64,000 nt of DNA from Blattamonas nauphoetae. Its lineage: Eukaryota > Preaxostyla > Oxymonadida. The position numbers were made by a program, and so were the translations under genes. Numbering within the stretch: position 1 is the stretch's first letter; every line of letters starts with the position of its first letter. Positions 12,238 to 22,549 of the stretch are shown piece by piece. The DNA is taken from the NCBI GenBank assembly GCA_033064195.1, contig JARBJD010000014.1:496001-560000 (forward strand), written 5' to 3'. The notes below the pieces were generated by a model. It was given only the letters and a program-made list of their open reading frames with translations, did not search any database and was not told the DNA's origin.

Positions 12238-12477
12238 CAGTCAGTTTGGTAAATGGTAACAGGTCCCACTTTTGTCATCAATGGGACGATCGTATTTCAT
12301 TTCATTGAATTGATTCTATTTAGACATAAAAATCTTCAAATACGAATGAAATGGAACAAGAATCAATAATCTTCAGAGAAAGAATGAGATGGTCTCCGGT
12401 TTGTATCGTCATCCGAGATCTTGGAAGAACGAAGAATGGGGCCGACGGGCATATCAGACTAAGAAAGAATATTTATA

Positions 12478-13079
12478 GTGGCGTCACCAATTGGTGTCCT
12501 GTCACCAATCGGTGCTTTTTTCAGCAAATGTCACAATTGGTCAAACTAAGAAAAAAATAAATTTTTAGAATTATACTCCCACACGATCCCGAGAAAACCT
12601 CAAAATACTTTCTACAGTAGGTTACCGCACATTTTTTTCACTTTTTCAATTTTTGTTTTTCATTTCTCCACAACCAGACGTCCGTTTCACACCGAAGAAA
12701 AAGCATGTTTTTCGTAAAGATATCGATAAAAGACGATCAAAAAAAATAAAATTTTTTTTCCTAAAAAAATTTTTGGGCGAGAAAATGGCCTTTTTTCACA
12801 TCTTCCCAAATACCCAAATTTTTTTTCTGTTTTTTTTTCAAAAAAATTCTTTGCACCAAAAAAACTTTTCTGTGGAAAATTTCATCAAAATCTGTTCACA
12901 GGTTGTGAAGATATGACGAGAACACTTGAAAAAAGCAGTCAAAAATAGGTATTTTGAGGTTTTCTCGGGATCGCGTGGGAGTATAATTCTAAAATTTTAT
13001 TTTTTTCTTAGTTTGACCAATAGTGATTTTTCAAGAAAAAAGCACCGATTGGTGACAGGACACCGATTGGTGACTCCAC
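12478..13079. mobile_element. MITE, GTGGYGTCACC ends, TA target (copy 2, nested)
   Basis: A 602-bp relative of 6085-6676. The ends are GTGGCGTCACCAATTGG and complement, flanked by TA at 12476-12477 and 13080-13081. The interior shares long AT-rich blocks with copy 1, for example GTGGAAAATTTCATCAAAAT and CACAGGTTGTGAAG. It is inserted inside the CAGTCAG-type MITE and is therefore the younger of the two. There is no coding capacity. Confidence 0.88.
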
Positions 13080-13179
13080 TATTAGATATTATTATTCAGT
13101 TCTTTCAAGTCTTGTGGTCGTAAATCCTTGTTTTGAACGAAAGGAGCACTATTTGTGATGTCTGTGTAACCTGTCAGAA

Positions 13180-13195
13180 TTGATCGTCCCATTGA
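13180..13195 (+). promoter_or_regulatory. Orphan copy of the F upstream motif in a MITE end
   Basis: TTGATCGTCCCATTGA at the inner edge of the right TIR of the element at 12238-13235, with an inverted partner at about 12280-12291. It has no gene of its own directly downstream; the motif serving F3 is at 13354. Confidence 0.5.
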
Positions 13196-13353
13196 CGGAG
13201 AAAGTGGGACCTGTTACCATTTATCAAACTGACTGAACTAATTCTTATTCCGAACTCATATTCTGCACTTATCTTATTTCTGTCATGATTCCTGAATAGA
13301 TTGATTTTTCATCAGCATATAAAGTAAAGCCAAGGTCAAATTTCTGTATTTGC

Positions 13354-13369
13354 TTGATCGTCCCATTGA
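13354..13369 (+). promoter_or_regulatory. F upstream motif before F3
   Basis: A perfect TTGATCGTCCCATTGA, 39 nt before the F3 ATG. Confidence 0.75.
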
Positions 13370-13407
13370 TTGATTTAAGATTCCACGAGCACTCTTGATC
13401 AGACAAG

Positions 13408-14476
13408 ATGAACAAACCCACAATGGCCTCGTCCGATGGTATCCCCTTCTTCTTCTCATCATTCTCCTCTGATTGATCCAGAATACACTCCTTTCCTGAC
13501 GTGGAAAGAGACAGATCCGCTCACAGTTGATTCTGTTCGACACTACTTCCTCTCTCTTGTTACGATGGTCAGAGATGGCTACCACTTTGATGCGATGCTT
13601 CTTCAAAAAACCGCATTATTTTTGTCATCGATGAGCTCGACTGTCAATCGCACAGTCAGAATTGATCTTTTTGTGGAGGAGATTGGACAAGGCTCCCCAA
13701 ACCCCGCTGCAGTGTTCGTGGATTCGAACGAAATACTCTTATCTTCGTCCCAGCCTTCGATATTCGGGGGTGCTCTTGCATTCATCCACAGTTGTTTCAA
13801 CTCGGTTTTGTCTTCTCCTCAGCTGGCCCTTGTCTCCGCAAAACTAATTCCTCGAATCCTTTCCACTCCTCACTTGCGCGATCTTTCAGTGATCGATGAT
13901 AAACAAGTTCTGAACGACATACTCTGGATTTCTCGCCACACGGTCAATCTCGCCTCCCCCAACACTCTTCATTCTCTATCCACCACTTCCGACACTGACC
14001 CTGAATCAATTCGAGATGTGGTGTTACATGATGTGGCGATCCCAACGGAACCATCTCTCGTCCAGATCGATCAAAATCGTCACATTTTGTCGTGGGGCGT
14101 TGAATATCGTTTAGTCATGCAAATATTGTCCAAAATACTTGAAATGGGTGCCTTCCACCAACCAACATTGGATTTCATTTGTTCTTCTCGCATCCCAATT
14201 GTCTTCATGTCGCATCTCTCAAAAGTGGAATCCGTATCCACCCATCAATTGATCGTCAAACTCATGTCCTCCCACATCCGCAAATGGAAGAAAGATGGAG
14301 CCGAAACTTGGCGCAGAGGGAGACTATTGTTGCAGACACTGGAACAGGAAGGGTTTCATGAAAGTCTCGAACAAACACTGCTTCACGACAAATTCTCGGA
14401 ATATGGAAATACTGTGAGGTTCTATTCGTTCAGAGTCATGAACCTTCTGGGACTGAACTCTCTTCGGCCAGTATAG
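13408..14476 (+). CDS. F-family helical protein, copy F3 (intact)
   Basis: Exon 1 is 13408-13438 (MNKPTMASSD), the intron 13439-13481 (43 nt, GTATCC to GATCCAG) and exon 2 13482-14476, giving 341 aa. The intron is not a multiple of three, so splicing is needed to read from this ATG. Conserved blocks are EYTPFLTWKETDPLTVDSV, SLVTMVRDGYHF, PNPAAVFVDS, ILSTPHLRDLSVIDD, DTDPESIRDVVL, QPTLDFICSSRIPIVF, LLQTLEQEGF and LEQTLLHDK, ending LGLNSLRPV. There is no signal peptide or TM, so it is presumably cytosolic, and its function is unknown. A tract around 14080-14170 is almost identical to F10 while neighbouring tracts differ more, which suggests gene conversion. Confidence 0.88.
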
Positions 14477-15212
14477 ATGACTTACGACACAAAAAGACTC
14501 TGTCGCCCACATCTCACACTTCACTCGATGACCAGATGACATCACATGCTGACCCTTCAATGCTTCCCACTCGCTCTGTGTTGACACTTTGGTGTGCTCC
14601 TTTCTCCCTTCTCATCCTCGTCTTTGTCCCTTTCTTTTCACTTCGTTCTCTCCTCTCCCATTTTCAGTGCTTCTGACGCTTGTGTTTTCATCTCTGTCTT
14701 CTTTCATCCTCATTTGTTTCCAAATGTTTCTGGATCTTCATTCTCATTAACATCTTCTTCATGATTCGCCTCTTCTTTTCTAGAGATGATCCTCGTCTCC
14801 TCAAATTAACCTGTCATTTGGTGCGAACTGCGAACCTGTGCAATGCAACCTCGATGTGCAATGGAGTGTCACTGTGCGAACAGGGCAGAGACACACACGA
14901 CAGATGTGGAAGAAAGTCCAGCAGCTGTTGAGAAAGGATGCCTCTTCATGTTCCCAACCGCTGCCTCCTCGGTCTCCCACTCGAAGTGAGATGAAGAGAG
15001 AAAGGATGCCTCTTCATGTTGCCAACTGCTGCCTCTTCGGTCTCCCACTCGACAAGGGATGTGATCTTTTGATTGAGAACATGACATGGAAAGACACAGA
15101 AATGAACCCGAATGATCGAAACCGTTCCAGCAAGATTTCTTCGCTCAAATCCTCCTCGTCATCGTCCGCTCGAAGACACTGCTTGTAAAAGAGCGAGTGA
15201 GAAGAAGGAGCA
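14477..15212 (+). repeat. Type-B 3' flank of F3 with a short direct repeat
   Basis: From 14477 the sequence (GACACAAAAAGACTCTGTCG, then CTTCCCACTCGCTCTGTGTT) matches the flanks after F4, F8, F9 and, in part, F5 and F10. About 14933-14998 and 15000-15063 are a direct duplication of roughly 65 bp (GAGAAAGGATGCCTCTTCAT). No complete gene is recognised, although short frames exist. Confidence 0.6.
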
Positions 15213-15739
15213 TTGACACATCTGCATCGCCTGCTGAAGATGATTGTGAGCCTCGATGTGTTCGCTGGATCTGCGCTCTTTGTTGCGAAGTGCGGTGTTC
15301 GTCGAAGAGGCAAGTCCTTGCTCGGACATCCTCTTGTCGGTGACAGTGAACTCGAATCATTCAAAGATGACGTTGTGTTGACTGATCAAACTTTGGGTGA
15401 CACAGATCTTCGCATCTGGTGTGCTGTTTTGTTGGGCCGACGCATGCGGAGACTCCCTCGTCGCTTTTCCAGCTTCTGAACTCGATTCTGAGCTGTCTGA
15501 CGCAGTTCATGAAACAGCCACCGATCGCGCCAGACTCGCCTGCTACAAAGACCACTCCCCAATTCATTTTATTCACTCAAACAATGTTTGATGATTTCGT
15601 TCTTTCGATTGGGAATGCTCAGTCCACCCTCGCTGACTGGGCGAAGAAGATGAGTGCCGATTGCGCTGAGTCGATTGCGACACTTCATCCGACTCTGCAA
15701 CTGACCCCGTCCTCGTCTTCTCCTCTGCATTTGGATTGA
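15213..15739 (+). pseudogene. Fragment of an unknown gene, related to 21985-22165
   Basis: The frame from about 15225 gives IVSLDVFAGSALFVAKCGV, then GHPLVGDSELESFKDDVVL. A second frame from 15419 gives CFVGPTHAETPSSLFQLLNS, then DDFVLSIGNAQSTLADWAKK, and ends at 15739. The first part is almost identical to 21985-22165, so this is a duplicated gene piece. The frame change between the parts is either an intron or damage. The helical C-terminal part looks like true coding sequence. The family is not recognised. Confidence 0.5.
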
Positions 15740-16015
15740 AAGCAAGTCTCCCCCTTGCCCATCCTAATTATCTTCTGAAATGTTTGGGGATTCACTTCAG
15801 ACCCAAGCAGCACAGTGAGTGCTTTGTCAAAACCGCTACAATTGGATTTTTCTCCTTCATCTCTCGTTTTTTCAGTTCTCACTCAACAAATGTCGATTCT
15901 CTGTCTTAAAAACCTCGAAAAACAGTGTTTATGAGCCGAATTGTCTCTGTGGCTTCTCATATCTGCCGATGGACATTAGATAGTGTGCAAATGTCGACTT
16001 TCATTCGTTGAGATC

Positions 16016-16031
16016 TTGATCGTCCCAAAAC
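16016..16031 (+). promoter_or_regulatory. F upstream motif before F4
   Basis: TTGATCGTCCCAAAAC, 43 nt before the F4 ATG. The 3' end of the motif is diverged. Confidence 0.6.
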
Positions 16032-16695
16032 AGATTTACACGAAATTGGTCCCCATAATCTGCAATTCGAACAATGACAGAAATAACTTCAGACGGTATC
16101 CCTCTTTTCCTCCTCATGGTTCCATTCTTGCTCAAGATCATTCTCCATTCCTGAATTGGTATCCGAATGATCCAGTCTCAGTCGATTCTTATTCAAAGAC
16201 GTATTTATCCCTTGTTTCTATGACCCGAAATGGCTTCAAATTTGAGGAGTGGCATCTTCGCAAAGCATCAACACTTTTGGAGTACCTCAGTCTGAAACTC
16301 AAAAACGTAATCAACATTGATGCCTTTTTGAATTCAATTAGACAAGGCTCACAAGACCGTGCGGCAGCGTTTGTGGATTCCATAATTGTGATCATATCGT
16401 TGCCCCATCCGTCCGTTTTCCGGGAAGCTATGACATTCTTTAATAAATGTCTCAACACATGTGCACAATCAACCCTCATCTCGATTTTTGCAGACAAACT
16501 CTATCCCAAAATCCTCTCGACACACCAGCTGAGGAATCTCTCATTGATTAAAGATCATTACATCCTGAAGAATCTGCTCGGGGTTCTTGAAGTGAGTGTT
16601 CGATTCACTCACCGCATCCCTCTTTCATCCTTCCACATTTCAGGATCGTACCTTCAATCGATCGGAGATGTGGTGTTGAATGAGGTGCTGATCCC

Positions 16696-18475
16696 GGGGC
16701 CGACTATATCTCATCAAGCATTCCATCTATATCTCATCAAGGTTTGATCAAGGGTTTACTCTTTCCCTTAATAGTCTTTTTTCATCGACTGACTCTCCTG
16801 TTTTTCAGACTCAACACATCATTCTTCTCTTCATCTCACTGTAATTCTCTCTATTTTCAACATTTTTGGGGGAATATAGCCCCTTCTGTTGTTTCTTACA
16901 AACTGTGTTGATCGAGCCATTGATTGTTTCATTCTGAACATAAGACATCGTGACAGCTGGTCTCCTATCGGTTGTTTTTGCGGGATTGAAACAATTTTCG
17001 TAAAAAAGTTAAAAATTATTGGTCAAATAGAACAAGACACTCTTCAGGCTCCTTCTCCAATCTCTTTCCTCTCTATCTCGTCTTTCTCCTTCAAATGATC
17101 AAAAACCTCCTAGCAACTCATCTGTCCACTCTGTTTCGACTTCGATGTAGGCTGAATCTGTGTGTGTGTCGTCATCCTCGTCGTACATCCCCGATCGCTC
17201 CGTCCAATCTTGTCCCGTCCGTTAAAATATCCGCAATTCTCTGTCCTGCGACGCCTTGTTCTGCGGAAGCAGCAGAATCCAGTCTTCGGGCAGTGGCTTG
17301 CATGTGAAGAACGAGAGATGGGGGATCAGCACAGAAGTGCAGTGCCACATCGGAACCTCATCCAACTTCTTCGGTGGGAGCGAGAACGAGGATGGGTGAA
17401 GACAACTGTCATTTTGAGTTGCGAGATAGGGTCGTCGCCGATCTTGTTCCTCGTTTGTTTCTCATCGCTGTTTTGGATCGAATCGACATCGACGAGCCAG
17501 CTCGTGTGTTGCATTGTGGAGTGCCTCTGACGTTTGTGGCGACAGTGCGAGGACGAGTGGGGGTGAGTGGAACGTCGGCCATCTGGTCGTGCATGGCACG
17601 TGTCGGGAGAGCTTGACAAAGAGTGTTGCGGAATTGATGAACGCCTGTCAGACAGACACTTCGGACGGTCTTTGGAGAGAGTGATAGACAACCAGAAAAT
17701 GAATACGAAGAAAGACCAGACCCTTTGCGCCTCTGTCAAGAACTCCTTCATCATCGCCTCGTCGGCATACATGGTGTGCAGATGCAGTTTGTCGATCTTC
17801 CCAATCGAGATCGTCTCCTCCGAGTCTGGCAGCAGCAGCGACTGTTCCATCGACTCAGCGCGGAAAAGGACAGCCACAATTGAACCAAGCAGCTGGCAAA
17901 CAAGCGTATATTCGCCAGGGGGGAGATTAAAGGTTGTGTGGAGAGCGATCAGGACTCGATACAGCTTCATGTTCGGATGGTCGGCGAAGACGTTCTTTGC
18001 GACGGTCTCCAACTGGAGAGTGCTGCTTGTGGGTGTCTTCGGACGACGATCGCTGGGCTTTGTGACAACCACTCCTTCAAGACAGTCAGGCTCTGAAAGC
18101 ATGAAGTCGCCAGCGTCTATTGTAGACGGTATAAACACGCGTCATTTCACATCTGTATCGAGATGTTGCACATAGAACTAGTCCATAAACTTCGAGATAA
18201 CGAAGATGAGACCACAGTTCCTGATTCTCGAAGAAGGAAAGAAACAATCAATGGTTCGATCAACACAGTTTGTTTGAAACAACAGAAGTAGTTTTATTCA
18301 ACCAAAAATGTTGAAAATAGAGAGAATTACAGTGAGACGAAGATAAGAATGATGTGTTGAGTCTGAAAAACAGGAGATTCAGTCGGTGAAAAAAGACTAT
18401 TAAGGGAAAGAGTAAACCCTTGATCAAAACTTGATGAGATATAGATGGAATGCTTGATGAGATATAGTCGGCCCC
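16696..18475. mobile_element. Mutator-like (Pack-MULE-type) element with captured gene piece
   Basis: The 1780-bp element has long TIRs of about 235 bp (16696-16930 and 18241-18475). The ends read GGGGCCGACTATATCTC and complement; inner parts such as ACTGTGTTGATCGA are shared too. It is flanked by a 9-bp duplication GCTGATCCC at 16687-16695 and 18476-18484. Long TIRs with a 9-bp duplication are the hallmark of Mutator-like elements. No transposase is present; the 1.3-kb core carries part of a host-like gene on the minus strand, as in the Pack-MULEs known from plants. It is inserted in F4. Confidence 0.85.
17095..18138 (-). pseudogene. Host gene fragment captured in the Mutator-like element
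   Basis: The minus strand from about 18110 reads TIDAGDFMLSEPDCLEGVVV, NMKLYRVLIALHTTFNLPPG, EYTLVCQLLGSIVAVLF and MYADEAMMKEFLTEAQR to about 17732. A GT-AG intron of about 77 nt (GTCTGGTC to GACAG) would then join FINSATLFVKLSRHVPC and ALHNATHELARRCRF. After a break a further piece reads DEVPMWHCTSVLIPHLSFFT and CKPLPEDWILLLPQNK (about 17360-17260). The protein family is not recognised. Retaining a probable intron argues for capture of genomic DNA rather than of a cDNA. The fragment is incomplete at both ends and has at least one in-frame stop. Confidence 0.6.
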
Positions 18476-18920
18476 GCTGATCCCGCTCGAACCATCTCTC
18501 GTCCAAATCAGTCGCAACCGTCTGATTTTGTCGTGGAATGATGGCTGCAAAGACACACTGGACTTTCTGACGTTGGTATTTGAAAACAGTTTCTTCCACC
18601 AACCGACACTGGATTTCATTTGTTCTTCTCGCATCCCGATGGCCTTCCAATCACTTTTCTCAGATGTTGAAGACACAGAAGTCAAGACATTCGTCATCCG
18701 ATGGACCATGTCCGACAATATCAACACATATCAGGACGAAGAAGCAAAAGTTGCGGAAAGAAGGAAAATGTTGTTTCAGACACTGGAAGGGGAAGGGTTC
18801 AGAGACGAACTCGAGCAAACACTGCTTCACGACAAAACAACTTCTTCTGGAAAAAAAGTGAGGCTTTCTTCTTTGGACTTTCTGAAGAAATTGGGAATGA
18901 ACGGGCCTCGGTCTGCATAG

Positions 18921-19567
18921 ATCACACGTGGACACCAAAAGAACGCTGTCGCCCACCTTCCACCTTTCATCGATGTTCAGGTGACATCGCATGCTAACCC
19001 TTCAATGCTTCCCACTCGCTCTGTGTTGAAACATTGGTGTGCTCCTTTCTCCTTTCTCATTCTCGTCTTTGACTCTTTCTTTTTGGTTCTTTCTCTCCTC
19101 TTCCGTTTTCGGGATTTCTGTCGTTTGTGTCCTCATCTCTTCCCTTCTTTCATTTTCCTTTGTTTCCAGGTGTTTCTGGATCTTCATTCTAATTCACTTC
19201 ATCAGCTTCTCCGTCTCCTCCAATTGGTTTGACGATGTCTGTGCTCCACCATCTCGCCCGACCACCATTCCCGCTGTGGGGACACACTCTCTGATTCTGA
19301 AGCGGACTCAATTCTCCAGTTTTACATCCATCGCCTTTTCATCTCATCCACCTCTGTTCCAGTTCTCGTCCAGATCTACACACTTTTCATTCATTTCTTC
19401 TTCGCTGTTCTGAACGACTTTTATGAACAATCGTGCGACATTTTCAACTCGATTGGGCTTTTGAACAAAATAGATTCAGTCTCTGTAATTCTCAATGATG
19501 AGAAATTGGCGATGGGAAAAGTTTGTGTTAGACCCATAAGGAGGGATTGACATCTGAATCTGAAGGA
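18921..19567 (+). repeat. Type-B 3' flank of F4 and upstream region of G1
   Basis: About 18935-19200 repeats the flank seen after F3, F8 and F9 (CTTCCCACTCGCTCTGTGTT). About 19380-19440 gives FIHFFFAVLNDFYEQ, echoed at 25790-25830 (FIHLFLVALNEFYEQ), so another shared fragment lies here. The G-type upstream sequence GACCCATAAG is at 19531. Confidence 0.5.
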
Positions 19568-20638
19568 ATGACTGCTTTAAAAGCAACAACTTCATCCGAC
19601 TCTGATTCTCGTTGTACTGATATCTCTTCACACTGCTTTTCATGTTCTCCAGACTGTTCTGCTTTCGTGAATTGGGATGAAGAAAAAACTAAGTCTGTAG
19701 ACGGATGGGCTGTTGTCTTTCGATCTCTCGTTGCCACTGTGAAGTCACCACATGCACTTGATGCCACTCTCGAAGCGAAAGCCGTGAGGTTTATCAAATC
19801 TCTGGATGAACAGTGTCAAGTGGAAGCTGGTGATTTTCTCAACAATTTCGGGAGTAATCCTGATGATTCGTTGATTCATTTCGTACAGTCCGTTGTGGTG
19901 CTCGTATCATCGCCCAATTGGAAAATCACCACAACAACAATGGAGATGCTGGGAACTCTGATCCTGTACTGTTGCGATAATCTTCGCGTACCCCTCGTTA
20001 AAGCTGATCTGATCCGTGAACTCGTCATCACTCTCAATCCACAGTTTATTTCGTTGTCAGATTGTGAACATATCCACATAAACGTCCTGAGAATCATCAG
20101 TCTATCGGTCTGGCTCGCAACTCCGAATGGCTTCACCCAACTCGGAATTAAAGATCGGAATGAACAACAAGCTATTCACAAGACGATTTCTCAGTCTGTT
20201 GTCGCACCTGTGGAGAAGTATATCAGTCATTTGTGCGTCAACCGCTATTCGATCGTCGATGGCGAGCAATCCCAGTGTTTCCTGGACCTCCTCGCCCAAC
20301 TCCTCCAAATATCTCCTTATTATCAACCTACAATGGATATCGTCCTGAATATGCCTGTTTTTCTCGCGATTCCAAGTTGCCTCACATTCTTCAAAAATGA
20401 TGACAGAATGTTCAATTTTCTGCTTTGCATGTATTTTTCTCAGCAGTATTGGGACAAAGAAAGGGGAAAAGTTCGAAATATGGGAAAGAACGTGAATGGA
20501 ATGTTGAGAATGGAGGGCATCGAGGATGTGATTGAGGAAAAGCTGCGCAACGACGAAACCAAATTCGGAGGGTTTATTGTTGCCAATTCCATCGAATGGA
20601 GCAACAAGCTGGGCATGAACCTTCCGGGTCGTTGGTAG
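19568..20638 (+). CDS. G-branch helical protein, copy G1 (intact)
   Basis: I start it at 19568 (MTALKATTSSD), by analogy with G2. The frame is open for about 356 codons to 20638. The plan matches F genes: a short N-terminus, CSAFVNWDE where F has EYSPFLTW, FRSLVATVKSPHALDATLEA, DDSLIHFVQSVVVLVSSP, VAPVEKYISHLCVNRYSI, SPYYQPTMDIVLNMPVFLA, and GMLRMEGIED before LGMNLPGRW. It is therefore a diverged branch of the F family. A GTACTG to CTCCAG segment of 39 nt (about 19615-19653) sits where F genes have their intron; it is a multiple of three and stop-free, so splicing is undecided. No signal peptide is seen, and the function is unknown. Confidence 0.82.
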   Translation: MTALKATTSSDSDSRCTDISSHCFSCSPDCSAFVNWDEEKTKSVDGWAVVFRSLVATVKSPHALDATLEAKAVRFIKSLDEQCQVEAGDFLNNFGSNPDDSLIHFVQSVVVLVSSPNWKITTTTMEMLGTLILYCCDNLRVPLVKADLIRELVITLNPQFISLSDCEHIHINVLRIISLSVWLATPNGFTQLGIKDRNEQQAIHKTISQSVVAPVEKYISHLCVNRYSIVDGEQSQCFLDLLAQLLQISPYYQPTMDIVLNMPVFLAIPSCLTFFKNDDRMFNFLLCMYFSQQYWDKERGKVRNMGKNVNGMLRMEGIEDVIEEKLRNDETKFGGFIVANSIEWSNKLGMNLPGRW

Positions 20639-20779
20639 AAACAGACAAGAACCAGGGATCCTCTCGAAGCTATTGTGACTTCTCTTGGAAAAAAACACGA
20701 TTGTGTGTGGTCTTTGTCGGATCTGGCATGCCCTCGTGGTTTCGTGTACAGAAACGATTGGGTTTCTCTCTCGCCGACA

Positions 20780-21773
20780 CTCACGACATTTCTGAAGAGT
20801 CGAAAACAACGTCACTGCAATCAACGTCCGCCTCAAACTCCCTCCAAATATCGTCCACCTACGTCCATTCGAACACGGCCTCTGCCTGCTCTCTCCACTC
20901 GCTCTCCCTCATCCCCTCGAGCCATTCCTCCATCCCTGCCGTTTGCAGCATCACAAACTCCTCCCTCTCCATCACTTCATTCCTATCTCCTCCCTCCCTC
21001 CATCTCTCACACAGCCCCACAAGCCACACACTCGCCTCTTCCTCCTTCCCCACCGACACCGCTTCAAGCAGCCCCCACACTCCTTCCACCACTCCCTCTC
21101 CACACAGCTCGTCCACTCCCCTCTCACTCCCCCCACCCTTCCGAACAGCTGAAGCGGCTTCGTCCTGACCCTCGCTGCGACCCAAGGCACAGATCCACCA
21201 AAAAAAGAACGAAGTCCTGAAGTGATGCTGTTGAGGAGTGACCAACACGGATCAGCTCGTCCAGCCCTGCCTGCCGTTCCCCGTACACCTCGAACACCAG
21301 AGACGCCGACGAGAAAAGGTTGGGCGACGACGCGTCTTCCTGCTCAGAGCGGACGAACGCCATCACTTCGTCCAGCGAAGGAAGGGTCGGCGTGTTTTAA
21401 GGCTGAACGAGCGGTCGGAGTGCTTTAAGCGCAGATCAGGACAGTTTGGGCGAGTCGTTTCTGACCGTCGCTGGGCTGGCCGTTGTGTGGACAGAATCGG
21501 CTCCAAACAAGTCGGACACAACATCAGAAGCTCCGTTCATCCCGATTGTGATCGCGTTCGACTTGACGATCACAACCAACGAATCGACCATCCCTAAAAG
21601 TTGGTGCACGAATCCATTCCAATACAAGCTCTAAAACCCAAAAAGAAAGTGATTATCACCAAATCACGAACCTTCACGTGGTCTCCCGAACTCACAAGCA
21701 GCACCATGATCTGCAGCGAGAAGTCCAGAATCACTCTACGTCGTTCGCTCTTCTTCATCAACTCCTCCAACAT
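20780..21773 (-). pseudogene. Decayed helical-protein gene on the minus strand
   Basis: From 21773 the minus strand reads MLEELMKKSERRRVILDFSL and QIMVLLVSSGDHVKVRDL. A 29-nt GTGATAA to GTTTTAG intron (21631-21659) follows, then SLYWNGFVHQLLGMVDSLVV to TGA at 21436. The same frame resumes with TLPSLDEVMAFVRSEQEDAS (to about 21150), and another frame gives GVVEGVWGLLEAVSVGKEEE and ASVWLVGLCERW (to 20859). The pieces follow one another and look like one helical protein broken by stops and frame changes, or holding more microintrons than I can place. The serine- and proline-rich plus-strand frames across 20860-21220 are antisense shadows. Confidence 0.5.
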
Positions 21774-21984
21774 CCGATCTTCCCCGTCCGTCTACTCTAC
21801 CTTTTGCCATCCTTCAGTCCTTCTCGTCAAGCATCGTTGTCTTCGGAGGACCGCCACGATCGAAACTGCACTCCGTTCGACTTCCATTCCGAATGAATAC
21901 CAAATCTTTTCTCTCCACAACAACGTTGGGAGGGAGTTCTCGCCTCCCATCTGCTCGGAAGCACATTCGGTGCGAAGGAGGCGA

Positions 21985-22165
21985 ACACATCTGCATCGCC
22001 TGCAGGAGACGATTGTGAGCCTCGATGTGTTCGCTGGATCTGCGCTCTTTGTTGCGAAGTGCGGTGTTCGTCGAAGAGGCAAGTCCTTGCTCAGACATCC
22101 TCTTGTCGGTGACAGTGAACTCGAATCATTCAAAGATGACGTTGTGTTGAATGTTCCAACGTTAG
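21985..22165 (+). repeat. Second copy of the fragment at 15213
   Basis: It encodes LHRLQETIVSLDVFAGSALF, then KDDVVLN, nearly identical in DNA to 15225-15400. The sequence after about 22165 differs from the first copy. The remaining DNA to 22549 holds a plus-strand frame (22166-22549) that I cannot assign and the G2 upstream sequence. Confidence 0.6.
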
Positions 22166-22549
22166 GTGACAAATCGCTTCGCTTGCTGCAACATCATCGA
22201 CACGAAATCGCCCTCTCCTCCAAACAGCATCGCTCCTCCTGCTCTCTCAGCCCTGTTCCCAGAACACAGGCACGACGAGATCGCCGAAGTGCGAGCGCAT
22301 CACCCCCTCTCTGAATGCACTGCCACTCTCTTTTGCAGAGCCAGGCGATCTCCACTGCTGTCTCCATCACAACATCGCCTTTTCGAACTGTTTCCCAACG
22401 CATTCAGAATGAACGAGGTGTCGGGGCTTGGGGTTGACCGTTTGCGGACAGCATACTTTGTCTTAATCTCTTGGATTTATCATTTCTATCTCTTTGTTTC
22501 GATCATCATTCTAACCCATAACAAGTGTCTCATTTCAGATTCGATCTGA

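Larger units (their letters stand above)
12238..13235. mobile_element. MITE with CAGTCAG ends (copy 2), carrying a nested MITE
   Basis: 54-bp inverted ends lie at 12238-12291 and 13182-13235 (CAGTCAGTTTGGTAAATGG and complement). The flanking dinucleotide is AA on both sides, equivalent to the TT of the copy in F2. The element contains the 602-bp MITE at 12478-13079; without it about 0.4 kb remains, similar to copy 1. The inner edge of each TIR is GATCGTCCCATTG in inverted orientation, identical to the core of the F upstream motif. Confidence 0.7.
16074..18920 (+). pseudogene. F-family copy F4, interrupted by a Mutator-like element
   Basis: Exon 1 is 16074-16095 (MTEITSD), the intron 16096-16136 (41 nt, GTATCC to CTCAAG), and exon 2 runs from 16137 (HSPFLNWYPNDPVSVDS) to NEVLIP at 16695. 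A 1780-bp element with a 9-bp target duplication follows, and the gene resumes at 18485 (LEPSLVQISRNRLILSWND) to the stop at 18920 (MNGPRSA). The codon split by the insertion is completed by the first base after the second duplication, so the frame is exactly continuous. The blocks PTLDFICSSRIPMAF and LEQTLLHDKTT are present. The piece at about 16590-16660 is less like the other copies. Apart from the element I see no break. Confidence 0.85.

Noticed and set aside
13439-13481. F-gene microintron as a transposon footprint
   Set aside because: It lies at the same homologous position in all copies, with donor, branch-like and acceptor sites but no terminal repeats or target duplication, so an ancestral spliceosomal intron fits better.
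20596-21220. Long serine/proline-rich plus-strand frames
   Set aside because: They are antisense to minus-strand pieces with normal helical-protein composition, and low-complexity S/P/H/T-rich frames are typical shadows here.
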